Origin: a virus
Length of the DNA: 33,438 nucleotides
Direction: 5' to 3' (one strand)
Virus record (IMG/VR): IMGVR_UViG_3300006923_000077
Coordinates: 1-33,438 of that record
The notes beneath the pieces are model-generated. The model ran no database searches. It worked only from the letters and a program-made list of their open reading frames with translations, and was not told the origin of the DNA. Shown here piece after piece: positions 1-7,592 of the stretch. A program made the position numbers and the translations under genes. The first letter of the stretch is position 1; each line of letters opens with the position of its first letter.

Positions 1-588
1 AACCATCCCGAACGTCTCCCAGAAGCCCACAGGGATGCTCTCGCGGCGAGCCCAGAGGGTCTGCGCGGAGGCTGTGACCATGTGGTGCCCTTTGTAATCC
101 CACTCGTCTTGGCAGACGTTTCCGACACTAGCCCCGAAGAACTGCTCGGCTGTGTCCTTCCACTGCTGGGCGAGGTCGGTCTTGGGGACGACAACCAGGG
201 TGGGGGTATTCATCTGGGCGGCTACGGCAGTACCCATCACGGTCTTCCCAGAGCCGCATTTGGCCTCTAGTAGCCCTCCATAGCATCCCATTCGGAAATG
301 TGACAGGAGGCTCTTTACGGACGCCTCCTGGCCTTCTCGCCACGATCCCTTGAACTGCGGCCAGACTCGGGGACGGTTGAGGGTCATATCCCGGAGTTTC
401 AGATCCAATTCTCGGGCGTAGGCCCACTCGCGGGGAACACCAATCAGACCTGGACGGGATTCGTCGAAGAGTTCAATCTCCTCGTTGGTCCCCTCGGGCA
501 TGAGGGTAAGTCTCCGCTTGATCCGCTTCAAAGGGAGTCCCTCCTTAGCAAGCCAGAGCATTCGGTCGTAGTCGGCTTTGATGGTCAT
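1..588 (-). CDS. SF2 DNA/RNA helicase, 3' end cut by window edge
   Basis: The first 196 residues are visible and the frame is still open at base 1. After about 85 residues with no recognised domain comes a superfamily 2 helicase core: a Q-motif-like stretch (WREGQEASVKSLL), Walker A AKCGSGKT near residue 115, motif Ia LVVVPKTDLAQQW and a motif Ib-like MVTASAQTL. The DEAD/DEAH box and the C-terminal RecA lobe would lie outside the window. Phage proteins of this type (UvsW or ResIII-like) unwind branched DNA during recombination-dependent replication or repair. That role is inferred from family and from its place after polymerase and methyltransferase. The start ATG overlaps the stop of the preceding 50-residue gene as ATGA, so translation is probably coupled. 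The family is well supported; the exact subfamily is not. Confidence 0.85.
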   Translation of the reverse strand, partial: MTIKADYDRMLWLAKEGLPLKRIKRRLTLMPEGTNEEIELFDESRPGLIGVPREWAYARELDLKLRDMTLNRPRVWPQFKGSWREGQEASVKSLLSHFRMGCYGGLLEAKCGSGKTVMGTAVAAQMNTPTLVVVPKTDLAQQWKDTAEQFFGASVGNVCQDEWDYKGHHMVTASAQTLWARRESIPVGFWETFGMV

Positions 589-737
589 TCAATCACCCAG
601 AGGTGGTGGTCATCGGGAACAAACGTAAGTGCAAATTGTCCACTAGCAGAGCCCGTCGCTCTTACAAGCCAACCATCTGGAACCCACATTCTATGCGTGG
701 AGGCTGTGACTGCCTCCCACTTGCATTTGTTAGCCAT
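585..737 (-). CDS. Small hypothetical protein, 50 aa
   Basis: This is a 50-residue frame (begins MANKCKWEAVTASTHRMWV, ends HHLWVIE) fitted exactly between two real genes. It starts with ATG 8 bases before the end of the methyltransferase frame. It is preceded by a good ribosome binding site, AGGAGAG, inside the methyltransferase 3' end, and its TGA stop overlaps the helicase start as ATGA. It has four tryptophans, no membrane segment and no motif I recognise; its pattern suggests a small beta-rich domain. The tight coupling on both sides is the best evidence that it is a gene. Function unknown. Confidence 0.7.
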   Translation of the reverse strand: MANKCKWEAVTASTHRMWVPDGWLVRATGSASGQFALTFVPDDHHLWVIE

Positions 738-1455
738 GTATTCTCTCCTCTGCTATTTTGAAGTAACCGGTGTCAAGTTCAATTCCGATAAAGCTTCTGT
801 TGGTGTTTAAGCAGGCCACTCCGGTCGTGCCTGATCCCATCGCGAAGTCGAGGATAGTCTCTCCCTCTTTGGTGTAAGTCTTTGCAAGGTACTCCATCAG
901 CGATACGGGTTTCTGCGTGGGGTGTACCTTACCACTGTTTGCTTCCCACTTGCCTGTGATAATCGTATCGGGATTCCTGTGGGTGTAGGTGCGGGTCTTC
1001 TTATCGGAGCCGTTCGTGTTCATCTGGTAGGCCGACTGCTTCCCCTTCTTCCCGTAGTTCTTCACCGTTACCGGCTTGTTTCTTTTGGTCATCTGCGGAT
1101 AGTAGTTTAGCTTACCCTTCCCAAAAACCAAAACGCTCTCGTGCTTATTCATGGGCATGATCTTCGCGTTGATAAAGTTGCGAGGGATATGCTTGTCCCA
1201 CACCCAATCATACTTGAACTTTTTGAGGTTGCTGTTGACGAGTATGCTGGTGAAGGGTTGTCTCGCCATTAACACAATCGCCCCTTTGGGTTTTATGACT
1301 CTCTCCAACTGCTCCCACATCGGCCCGAGGGGGATAACAACATCCCACTTACAGGCTGTTGTGCCATAAGGTGGGTCGGTAAGGACCATGTCAACGGAAT
1401 TATCAGGGAGCGTCTTCATCACCTCGATGCACTCGCCTTGTCTTAGGTCGATCAT
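730..1455 (-). CDS. DNA amino-methyltransferase (N6-adenine or N4-cytosine), beta class
   Basis: This 241-residue protein should transfer a methyl group from S-adenosylmethionine to an exocyclic amino group in DNA. The catalytic motif IV, DPPY, is at residues 27-30. The SAM-binding motif follows near the C-terminus (ILDFAMGSGTTG, about 201-212), preceded by HPTQKPVSLMEYL at 178-190. This order (DPPY first, SAM motif last) is that of beta-class enzymes. The length is normal for the core without a separate target recognition domain. No restriction partner is seen, so it is most likely an orphan phage methylase protecting or marking phage DNA. Its ATG overlaps the polymerase stop (ATGA). Whether the target is adenine or cytosine cannot be decided here. 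Confidence 0.93.
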   Translation of the reverse strand: MIDLRQGECIEVMKTLPDNSVDMVLTDPPYGTTACKWDVVIPLGPMWEQLERVIKPKGAIVLMARQPFTSILVNSNLKKFKYDWVWDKHIPRNFINAKIMPMNKHESVLVFGKGKLNYYPQMTKRNKPVTVKNYGKKGKQSAYQMNTNGSDKKTRTYTHRNPDTIITGKWEANSGKVHPTQKPVSLMEYLAKTYTKEGETILDFAMGSGTTGVACLNTNRSFIGIELDTGYFKIAEERIHG

Positions 1456-3293
1456 TTCATCTCGTTCCAGTTGGCTACAGTCTTAATGTCGGCTCTCACA
1501 GGAACTGACATCTGGACAGCATGTTCAAGGTGATAGACAACATCCTTTTTGACCTTCGCTTCCATCCCATGCTTACACTCTACGACAACCTCGTCGTGAA
1601 TAAAATTAACAAAGTACGCATCGGTGTTCCAGATCCCTTCGTCGATCCACTGCTGCCGGAGGTTGACCAACGCGATGGCGATGTATTCAAAGGCTGCGGA
1701 TTGGATCGGGAAGTTCACAAACTGGTTGAAGCAATGCTTGAAGTGTTTCTTCAATTCCTCGCGGGTGATCCTTCTCTTCCTGCCGAAGATGTTGGTGACA
1801 ACTCCATCGGTGTTAAGAAGTCTCTTCATGCGTTGGTGGTATCTCTTCACCCCGCTGTATGTGTTGAGGAACTGCTCGACAATGTCGTTCCATTGCTGCT
1901 CAGAAAAGTCTGGATACTCATACCACATTCGGCGTCCCGAGGCTGCGTAGATCAGAGAGAAGTTGCACTGCTTACCGTAGGACCTGTTCCCTTGGAGAGC
2001 AGAGACTTGGTCGGTGGTTTGCTGATGAAGATCTAGTCCATGCCAGAATCCATTATCTTCATCTTCGTACACTCCGCAGTTGGGGCAGGTGTGTTGGATA
2101 ACGATGTTAGATCCCGAGGCTCCACAGCTCTTGCACTGCCAGTCGGTATACGCCTTGGTAAAGCCAGGGTCCCCCGTCACATGGGCACATACTCGCAACT
2201 CGATCTGAGAGAGATCGCTCACGATCATAGAGAAGCCGTCTCGTGGGACGAAGCCTGTACGAATCGAGAGGTCGTCAAAGATCTTGTCGAGTCGTGCGGG
2301 TTGGTTCTGGAGGTTAGGGTTGGTATTCCGCGTTCGTCCTGTGAGGGAGATTAACCAGAAGTTGGAGTGTATCCGGCTGTTCGGATCATCCATCGCCATC
2401 CGGGAGAGAGGTTCGACGTAGGTGCCGATCATCTGGGAGGCTGTTCGGAACTGTTTGATCTTGTGGGCGACAGGGTATCGTCGGGAGAGTGTGTCCAACG
2501 CATCTGCGTCAAGCTTCCACCACTTCCCTGTTGGCACCTTATCCAACCCTCGGGTCGAGTATCCCAGCTCATCAAAAAGTCTGACCGACATCTGGGGTCC
2601 GGACTTGATGTTCACGTTTCCTATCAACTCGTGGATTTCGGTTTCGTATTTGTCTCGGAGTTTCTGATAACCGTGGAGCAGCTCTCGGGCTCGGTCGAGA
2701 TCCCAATAGAAGCCCACGTACTCTAAGTCGGAAACCACCAAGAGAATCCTCATTCGGATCTTGATGAAGTTACCCCACAGACCCTCTCGCACGATCATTG
2801 GCTTGAGGTGTTTGTAGAGTTTCAACTCCCAGTAAACATCGTCCTTGGCATAAGCCTCGAACGTCGCCCCTCCGGCTTCCCAGGCAGGCATGTAGCTCTG
2901 CATTTGGTAACCGAATATATCGAGGACCAGATGCTCCAACTTCATCTTATTCTGCTGGCGGTTTTCGTCGAGAAGGTTGTAGCCGATCATCGGATCACGA
3001 ATCCCATTGGGGTACTCGTGGGAGTCGATAATGCCGACAGCTTTGAGACACTTGAGATCGTACTTAGCGTTGTACGCGATGGCTTCAATGTCGTCGTCGG
3101 GGAAGAGGTTTCTTATCACTTCCCGGATGACGGTCATGTCAGTCAAATAGACGGTGATCTCTTCGGTAGCAAACCCCATACCATGGAGCTTAAAATCAGT
3201 AGCCGAGAGATTGGTATCGTGGGCATGTTCTACATCGAAGCAGAACATTTTGTGTTTTCGCGCAGAGGCGATTAGATCTTGTGCGGTGTACAT
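1452..3293 (-). CDS. Family A DNA polymerase with 3'-5' exonuclease and a zinc-ribbon-like insert
   Basis: This 613-residue replicative polymerase has a proofreading domain with Exo I D20/E22, Exo II N75 and D79, and Exo III Y148-D152. The polymerase domain has motif A at D360 (SDLSQIELR), the finger helix R437-K441-F445-Y449, and motif C HDE at 566-568. There is no 5' nuclease domain, as usual in phages. Two things are odd. The tyrosine normally after the motif A aspartate is leucine (L361). Between motif A and the DLHQQ helix there is an extra segment with two CxxC pairs (C387/C390 and C403/C406), which looks like a zinc ribbon. The residue equivalent to E. coli Pol I F762 is phenylalanine. 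The gene starts just after the terminator of the DNA-binding protein gene, and its stop overlaps the methyltransferase start. Confidence 0.97.
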   Translation of the reverse strand: MYTAQDLIASARKHKMFCFDVEHAHDTNLSATDFKLHGMGFATEEITVYLTDMTVIREVIRNLFPDDDIEAIAYNAKYDLKCLKAVGIIDSHEYPNGIRDPMIGYNLLDENRQQNKMKLEHLVLDIFGYQMQSYMPAWEAGGATFEAYAKDDVYWELKLYKHLKPMIVREGLWGNFIKIRMRILLVVSDLEYVGFYWDLDRARELLHGYQKLRDKYETEIHELIGNVNIKSGPQMSVRLFDELGYSTRGLDKVPTGKWWKLDADALDTLSRRYPVAHKIKQFRTASQMIGTYVEPLSRMAMDDPNSRIHSNFWLISLTGRTRNTNPNLQNQPARLDKIFDDLSIRTGFVPRDGFSMIVSDLSQIELRVCAHVTGDPGFTKAYTDWQCKSCGASGSNIVIQHTCPNCGVYEDEDNGFWHGLDLHQQTTDQVSALQGNRSYGKQCNFSLIYAASGRRMWYEYPDFSEQQWNDIVEQFLNTYSGVKRYHQRMKRLLNTDGVVTNIFGRKRRITREELKKHFKHCFNQFVNFPIQSAAFEYIAIALVNLRQQWIDEGIWNTDAYFVNFIHDEVVVECKHGMEAKVKKDVVYHLEHAVQMSVPVRADIKTVANWNEMK

Positions 3294-3311
3294 GGCAATC
3301 CAGCAAGAGAA

Positions 3312-3348
3312 AAGAAAAACCCCGCTCTCCTAATAATAGGAGAGGGGG
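3312..3348 (-). terminator. Rho-independent terminator after the SSB gene
   Basis: Read on the minus strand, an 8-bp perfect stem (CTCTCCTA / TAGGAGAG, loop TTAT) is extended by a C4/G4 outer stem with one bulged base. It is followed by TTTTTCTTTTC. It lies 14 bases past the stop of the DNA-binding protein gene and only about 20 bases before the polymerase ATG, leaving no room for a promoter between them. Polymerase must therefore be expressed by read-through or antitermination. The inner hairpin is almost identical to one at 26634-26658. Confidence 0.85.
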
Positions 3349-3362
3349 TTTGACTGAAGGGT

Positions 3363-4298
3363 TTAGTAGCTTACCTGTTGTCCACCGGCTGGTTGACCGG
3401 GAGGACCTTGGTAACCACCTTGACCTTGCGGCGGCTGCTGATAACCACCTTGTTGTCCACCACCCTGGTTGCCTCCACCTTGGAAGTTAGTCTGTTGAGC
3501 GTTCGCCAATTCTTTCATGGCTTCCTCAACTTTCACAGGATCTGGAGCGATAAGATTCGCCCAGTCGTGGACAGCGTTGTCAGGGTACTGGGCCAGATCG
3601 ACCATTCCCTGGAACGAGAAATCATCACCAGTCTTAGGAGACTGGTTGTCTCGGCTGCGGAAGATCTTGAAGTGGGCTCCGCGAAGGGAGTGACCCATCG
3701 ACTGAAGCTCTTGCATCTTTCGCTCGAAACGCTCCATCACATTTTGCTTGAAGCAGATGATCGTCTTGAAGTTGTTGATTAACCCCTGCTTGGATTGGAA
3801 TCCAGTGCAGTCGATAGCCGACATCATCATCGCTTTGTAGCGACGTCCATCTTGTGCAGTCTCTGCACGTTGACACATAGGACAAGGAATCCCCAGCGGT
3901 TGCAAGCAACTGTAGTAGTGCTTGAATCGTTGGGCACCTTCCCCGAACTGGGGATTGTGTTCAAAGACAATGATGGGTCCACCTTGGGCGGGAGCAACGC
4001 CCCACTCCGTTAGGAAGATCACATCTTTGGACTCACCCTGCTTTATATAAAGACGATGGATCTCGTCCTTAAAATCTGTTTGGTCAGGGTTTGTCATGTC
4101 CTGTTGCATCCAATCCGGGGCTCCCGTACCAGCCTGTGGTTTCTCCGTATGTTGCGGAGTAGCTGGGGCTGCGGCGGGGGGAGTGGATACTGGAGCAGAA
4201 GGCTCCGGGGTTTGACCTGCACCAGAAAGGTAAGCAGGTGCAGCAGACTGCGGTGGGGTTTCATCTGGTTTGCCCATTGGGCTCTCTTCGTTGGACAT
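3363..4298 (-). CDS. Probable single-stranded DNA-binding protein with disordered tails
   Basis: The 311-residue product has a disordered Pro/Ala/Gln-rich N-terminus (about 1-75), a folded core (about 80-260) and a Gly/Gln-rich tail (about 268-311) ending QQVSY. The core holds a cysteine cluster (C...CPMC near 131-142, then further cysteines near 163 and 182) that could bind zinc, as in T4 gp32-like proteins. I call it SSB from that layout and from its position between primase and polymerase, not from a decisive motif. The tail is not acidic, unlike many SSBs. It has a strong ribosome binding site (AGGAGG), its own candidate promoter at 4366-4395 and its own terminator, which fits a protein needed in large amounts. 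Confidence 0.7.
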   Translation of the reverse strand: MSNEESPMGKPDETPPQSAAPAYLSGAGQTPEPSAPVSTPPAAAPATPQHTEKPQAGTGAPDWMQQDMTNPDQTDFKDEIHRLYIKQGESKDVIFLTEWGVAPAQGGPIIVFEHNPQFGEGAQRFKHYYSCLQPLGIPCPMCQRAETAQDGRRYKAMMMSAIDCTGFQSKQGLINNFKTIICFKQNVMERFERKMQELQSMGHSLRGAHFKIFRSRDNQSPKTGDDFSFQGMVDLAQYPDNAVHDWANLIAPDPVKVEEAMKELANAQQTNFQGGGNQGGGQQGGYQQPPQGQGGYQGPPGQPAGGQQVSY

Positions 4299-4303
4299 AT
4301 TGT

Positions 4304-4329
4304 CCTCCTGGGGTTCTGGGCTGTCGCCC
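4304..4329 (-). promoter_or_regulatory. SSB leader hairpin and ribosome binding site
   Basis: Just upstream of the SSB start the minus strand forms GGGC-GACA-GCCC, a GC-only four-pair stem with a GNNA-type loop. Nine bases later comes AGGAGG, spaced five bases from ATG. Phage single-stranded DNA-binding proteins (T4 gp32) are known to repress their own translation by binding a structured leader. That this hairpin is such an operator is inference only. Confidence 0.35.
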
Positions 4330-4330
4330 T

Positions 4331-5329
4331 TTAAATAATGTTCTCTGCTTGAAGCAGCGAGGTAAAGAATAGCTTATCGCACCCACCCATGTCAAGCTCC
4401 TTGGGCTTCCATGTGATGGTTCTGGGTTTCGACTGTAGGTTGACTAATTTCTTCATGCCTTCGGCTGCACCTTTGATCCCGGCGTCGTCCATATCGAAGA
4501 ACAAATAGACATGGGTGTCAAGCTCTTGGAGGATCTTTGCTTGCTCGTCGGTGACCTTCGCCCCGAACGTACAGAGGACATCAAGTTCGTGGCACTGCGC
4601 CCAATACCAGATGTTCATCATATCGAAAAAGCCTTCGACGAGGATCGTCCTGCCGTAGCCTTTCCAATGCTGCAAGCCTCCTAAGATTCGACCGGTCTCC
4701 ATGCCGAAGTAGTTGTAGTATTTGCGAGAGTCATTAACGACTGTTCGACCGACTGCTCCATAGAGATGGTCTTCGTAAGGCTCTCGGCAATAAACGGGCT
4801 GGACAATCCGTTCGTAGTCATGGTGTCGAAGATCCCACCAATCAACCATAGCTTGGGTGACGTTCCGGCTTCTTAAAAAGTGGGTAAGTCTTCCCATAGC
4901 ATCCATGCCTATTTTAGGCATGTGTGCCAAAGCCTCGTACTTCATCATTGCCACAGGTTCTACCTCCGTTGTGGGTTGATACCAGTCGTCCAACCCTTGG
5001 GTGATCTTGTCAAGGGTGTCCCCGAGGGTGACTTGATCTGAGACCTGCAGACGCATACCGAGGTCGATCAGATCCTGTCTGCCGGAAAGACTTCCCACTG
5101 TGCTGACCAGGGAGTGTAGGGGTCCTTTCTCTTGGCAGGTGAAGCAGTGATAGACAGCGGGCGTCTTTGAGTAGTTGATCGAGCAGGAAGGCTTCCCGTC
5201 TGACCCACTCTTGTGCGTCCACTTTGCCAACGGACAGGTACAGAGCATCTGCCCTTTGTCACGAAACTTCTCGTTGAAGTCGGTGACCCCTGTCCTTGTC
5301 AAAATGTCTAACGCTCGCTCACGCTCCAT
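4331..5329 (-). CDS. DnaG-like DNA primase (zinc finger plus TOPRIM)
   Basis: This 332-residue primase makes RNA primers for the phage polymerase. The N-terminus holds a CHC2-like zinc-binding region with C30/C32, H39, C49 and the pair C62-C65. A TOPRIM domain follows, with the catalytic glutamate in LVEGFFD (E232) and the metal-binding acids in FFDMDDAG (D279, D281). It is shorter than bacterial DnaG and has no C-terminal helicase domain; the DnaB-like helicase is a separate gene upstream. The ATG follows GAGGGG and overlaps the end of the preceding 58-residue gene by 11 bases. A candidate promoter for the next gene lies inside its last 70 bases. Confidence 0.93.
   Translation of the reverse strand: MERERALDILTRTGVTDFNEKFRDKGQMLCTCPLAKWTHKSGSDGKPSCSINYSKTPAVYHCFTCQEKGPLHSLVSTVGSLSGRQDLIDLGMRLQVSDQVTLGDTLDKITQGLDDWYQPTTEVEPVAMMKYEALAHMPKIGMDAMGRLTHFLRSRNVTQAMVDWWDLRHHDYERIVQPVYCREPYEDHLYGAVGRTVVNDSRKYYNYFGMETGRILGGLQHWKGYGRTILVEGFFDMMNIWYWAQCHELDVLCTFGAKVTDEQAKILQELDTHVYLFFDMDDAGIKGAAEGMKKLVNLQSKPRTITWKPKELDMGGCDKLFFTSLLQAENII
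4366..4395 (-). promoter_or_regulatory. Candidate sigma-70 promoter for the SSB gene
   Basis: On the minus strand a perfect -35 box TTGACA (4395-4390) is separated by 18 bases from TATTCT (4371-4366), four of six matches to the -10 consensus. The predicted start near 4359 leaves a leader of about 60 bases before the SSB ATG. It lies inside the primase 3' end, so chance coding matches are possible. Having a terminator directly after the SSB gene supports a separate transcription unit. Confidence 0.5.
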
Positions 5330-5495
5330 GGCTTACCCCTCGACGTAAGCTAGAACGGAAGACCCAGTGGAATTCCTCTACTTGGGGCTGACAGTAGAGC
5401 CGCTTAACCGCAAGATGCAGAGCCTGTAGAAGGTCTGATGATTTCGCAGAGACTCTATCGTTCTTATACTCTTCATAGATGGTTCTATTTTCCAT
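5319..5495 (-). CDS. Small hypothetical protein, 58 aa
   Basis: The frame starts with ATG at 5495 inside the last codons of the preceding gene (11-base overlap) and ends 11 bases inside the primase gene. The product begins MENRTIYEEYKNDRVSAKSS and is rich in charged residues, likely mostly helical, with no membrane segment or metal motif. A longer reading upstream in the same frame looks like a shadow of the neighbouring gene, so the short form is chosen. Its place in the primase operon suggests an accessory replication or host-takeover role, but no function can be assigned. Confidence 0.6.
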   Translation of the reverse strand: MENRTIYEEYKNDRVSAKSSDLLQALHLAVKRLYCQPQVEEFHWVFRSSLRRGVSHGA

Positions 5496-5739
5496 GCGTG
5501 TGTTGCCAACCGTTCTGCCAATGCGCCCACTCACGCATAATGACGTAAGGGTTCTGGTCTTTCTTCTTGGCAGCAAGACCTTCAACGTAGGGATGGTCGT
5601 CAGGTCCCCCATGCTTCCTTATCACAAACTGCTCATGGTAGAACGCCTGCGTACCAAAGGGAGCCTTCGCTCGAAAGATCTCTTCCCTATCGGTGATGTT
5701 TGAGATTGTGATTCGCTTTGGCCCCTCGTTGCGGCCCAT
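5485..5739 (-). CDS. Small hypothetical protein, 84 aa
   Basis: The ATG at 5739 opens an 84-residue product (MGRNEGPKRITISNITDREE... ending QHTHGK). Its first 53 bases overlap the 3' end of the preceding 161-residue gene in another frame. No clear ribosome binding site precedes it, so it is probably translated by coupling. The frame stays open further upstream, but there it becomes a Ser/Pro/Thr-rich string typical of a shadow reading, so that part is left out. It is rich in aromatic and basic residues. No known domain is recognised. Confidence 0.6.
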   Translation of the reverse strand: MGRNEGPKRITISNITDREEIFRAKAPFGTQAFYHEQFVIRKHGGPDDHPYVEGLAAKKKDQNPYVIMREWAHWQNGWQHTHGK

Positions 5740-6172
5740 GGTTCGTTTTGAAGGGGATGCTTTTCTTTTTCCCTTTTTGGAATCGGAATCCGGGCTTGGC
5801 GTTTTTGGCGGGGACTGCGGGGGGCTCTCCGTCGATGACGAGCTGGGAGATGGAGTCTGCGATGAAGACTCCGGCTTTGGCAGTGATGGCGTCCCCGATT
5901 GAGCCATAAGTATTTGTAAACTGCTCGACCGTAACTCCGGCTTTGCTGGCAGCTCGGGACATTCTGTGGAGGGCTTCTTCGGCATCTGTGGTCTCCTTGT
6001 TATTGAATTGTTGGTACTCCATGTACCCTTGACTGTAAAGTTTCTTAATCGGGATCTTGACGACTGCGGTACTCCAACCGGTATCGCCATACTCACCTCT
6101 GTTGTAGGTGTGGAGCCTATATTCCCCTTGGGCGTAGTCATGGTATTGGGCTATTGCTCTCACCTTGTCCAC
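5687..6172 (-). CDS. Hypothetical protein, 161 aa, in replication module
   Basis: The 161-residue protein has an aromatic, beta-rich N-terminal part (about 1-55), a helical middle (about 56-115) and a strongly basic C-terminal tail rich in Lys, Asn and His (about 120-161) that may bind nucleic acid. The start is GTG, 13 bases inside the previous small gene. I do not recognise the family. Its position between helicase and primase suggests a DNA-binding accessory factor, which is inference from context and charge only. Confidence 0.65.
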   Translation of the reverse strand: MDKVRAIAQYHDYAQGEYRLHTYNRGEYGDTGWSTAVVKIPIKKLYSQGYMEYQQFNNKETTDAEEALHRMSRAASKAGVTVEQFTNTYGSIGDAITAKAGVFIADSISQLVIDGEPPAVPAKNAKPGFRFQKGKKKSIPFKTNHGPQRGAKANHNLKHHR

Positions 6173-6327
6173 CCATGTTTGCTTTCTAATTCATCCAAAA
6201 CATCACCCCAGAGGTTTCTACGAGTTTCGCCTGTAGCATAAAGTGTCTTGTGGGGTATGTCCATCCAGCGTGGCTCTTTGCCTCCACCCCTGCGAACCAT
6301 TACGCAATACGTGAGGGGTAGTTTCAT
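6160..6327 (-). CDS. Small hypothetical protein, 55 aa
   Basis: The ATG at 6327 lies two bases after the helicase stop and opens a 55-residue product (MKLPLTYCVMVRRGGGKEPR...HGWTR). The frame continues 13 bases into the next gene. The sequence looks like a compact beta hairpin followed by a helix (ETRRNLWGDVLDELESK). No family recognised. The same frame extends upstream into the helicase, but the position right after the helicase stop favours the short form. Confidence 0.55.
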   Translation of the reverse strand: MKLPLTYCVMVRRGGGKEPRWMDIPHKTLYATGETRRNLWGDVLDELESKHGWTR

Positions 6328-6329
6328 TT

Positions 6330-7592
6330 TTATATCCCAACCGTCGCTGAGTGCGAGGTGTCGAAAACTAATTCGTCGAAGTTCATCGTAGTAAGATCCC
6401 AATTTGTTATCAGATCCTCGTGATGGTTTTCACCTTTGGAGTCACGCTCCTTCAGGTTCTTCCAGGTCATTTCGTTTTGCAATCTCTGGTCTTCGTCGGC
6501 AATCATTTCGATGACTACGTCGGGGTCGATGATCCACTCTCGGGCGTATCGGATTTTGTAACCTCGCTGCTTGTCTGTCTTTTTGGAGTTGTCGGTGACG
6601 TCTCCTTGCTGCGTAGTAACCACCCAAGGAACGTCTGACACTTCTGAAGCAGTTTGTAAATCCCCCACGATTTGAGCAGCGCTACCCCAGTCGCCTCTTC
6701 CCTTCTCGCCTGTGAAGCGGTAGCCCCCATCAACAACAACGAGGTCAGGTTCATATTCTTTGACGAGAGCAGTAACATCGGAAACCGTCTGGACGAGTTG
6801 TTTGTCAGCGATATGTATGTCGCCTTCGTCATACTTACCGTAATGGAGTTGTTGCTCCCATCTTCGTTCGGTGAAATAGTCCAACTCAGCATCTCGGAAG
6901 TCTCCCCAGGGGAGTTTGTGGTGGAGGACATCTAATCTCCTTTCAAATCGTTTGGTTGACATTTCCATGGTAACGAGTAGCACCCGCTTTCCGAGTCCCA
7001 TAGCGAAGTCGGAGAAGATACAGCTCGCCCACGATTTACCGGTGTTGGCTGTGGCAGCAATGACATGGAGCTGTCCGTTAGCCCAGCATTGGATTCGGTC
7101 GTTGAGACTGTTCCAAGGTGTAAGGACTCCAGGAAGTTCAAGAGAGGCTTGGAGGTCAAGGTATTCTTCAAATCGTTTCTCTCCATCTTGCCTAAAGGAT
7201 CGGACGACGGCTCCGCGTTTTCCAACTTGGTTTTGGAGAGCGATCTCTGCAATCTTGCGGAGGGCTGAGTCTGGGTCTTGTCCTTCAAGGGATCTGGCGA
7301 CTGCTTTGAGTTCATTGGTAATCGTCCCTCCTAGTTGGCGTTTTCGTACTTGGTCGCAGAGGTAGGCAAGGGGTTCGTCTGCCGGGGGGAAGACTAAACC
7401 CTTTATGTTGTCTTGGACTTGGGAGGGCGTCGGCCAAGCTCCAAAGTCTTGCTGGTATTCTGTTTGCCACTCAAATCCTTTTCGGGCAGTTCCCGAGAGG
7501 TCTCGTGAAGAAATTCCAGCGGTAGTTAACTCAATCAGTGACTGCTCAATAAGAACCGCTTTAAGCAGTCTCAGGCCCAGGACGTCTTCCAT
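6330..7592 (-). CDS. DnaB-like replicative DNA helicase
   Basis: This is a RecA-fold (superfamily 4) helicase that should unwind the fork 5' to 3' as a hexamer. From the ATG chosen here it has 420 residues. A DnaB-N-like helical region is followed by Walker A ATANTGKSW (about 180-188), an H1a-like block VLLVTMEMS, Walker B LVVVDGGY and a polar block VVTTQQGDV (motif H3). The start could also be TTG at 7643, adding 17 residues, but no ribosome binding site supports it; ATG at 7592 is preferred. Even so the gene overlaps the loader gene by 32 bases. The loader next to it supports the assignment. Confidence 0.9.
   Translation of the reverse strand: MEDVLGLRLLKAVLIEQSLIELTTAGISSRDLSGTARKGFEWQTEYQQDFGAWPTPSQVQDNIKGLVFPPADEPLAYLCDQVRKRQLGGTITNELKAVARSLEGQDPDSALRKIAEIALQNQVGKRGAVVRSFRQDGEKRFEEYLDLQASLELPGVLTPWNSLNDRIQCWANGQLHVIAATANTGKSWASCIFSDFAMGLGKRVLLVTMEMSTKRFERRLDVLHHKLPWGDFRDAELDYFTERRWEQQLHYGKYDEGDIHIADKQLVQTVSDVTALVKEYEPDLVVVDGGYRFTGEKGRGDWGSAAQIVGDLQTASEVSDVPWVVTTQQGDVTDNSKKTDKQRGYKIRYAREWIIDPDVVIEMIADEDQRLQNEMTWKNLKERDSKGENHHEDLITNWDLTTMNFDELVFDTSHSATVGI

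Noticed and set aside
5740-6141. A longer upstream reading of the 84-residue gene, giving a 218-residue Pro/Ser/Thr-rich protein
   Set aside because: It lies over the 161-residue gene in another frame, and its composition is that of a shadow reading. Only the part after the ATG at 5739 looks like protein.
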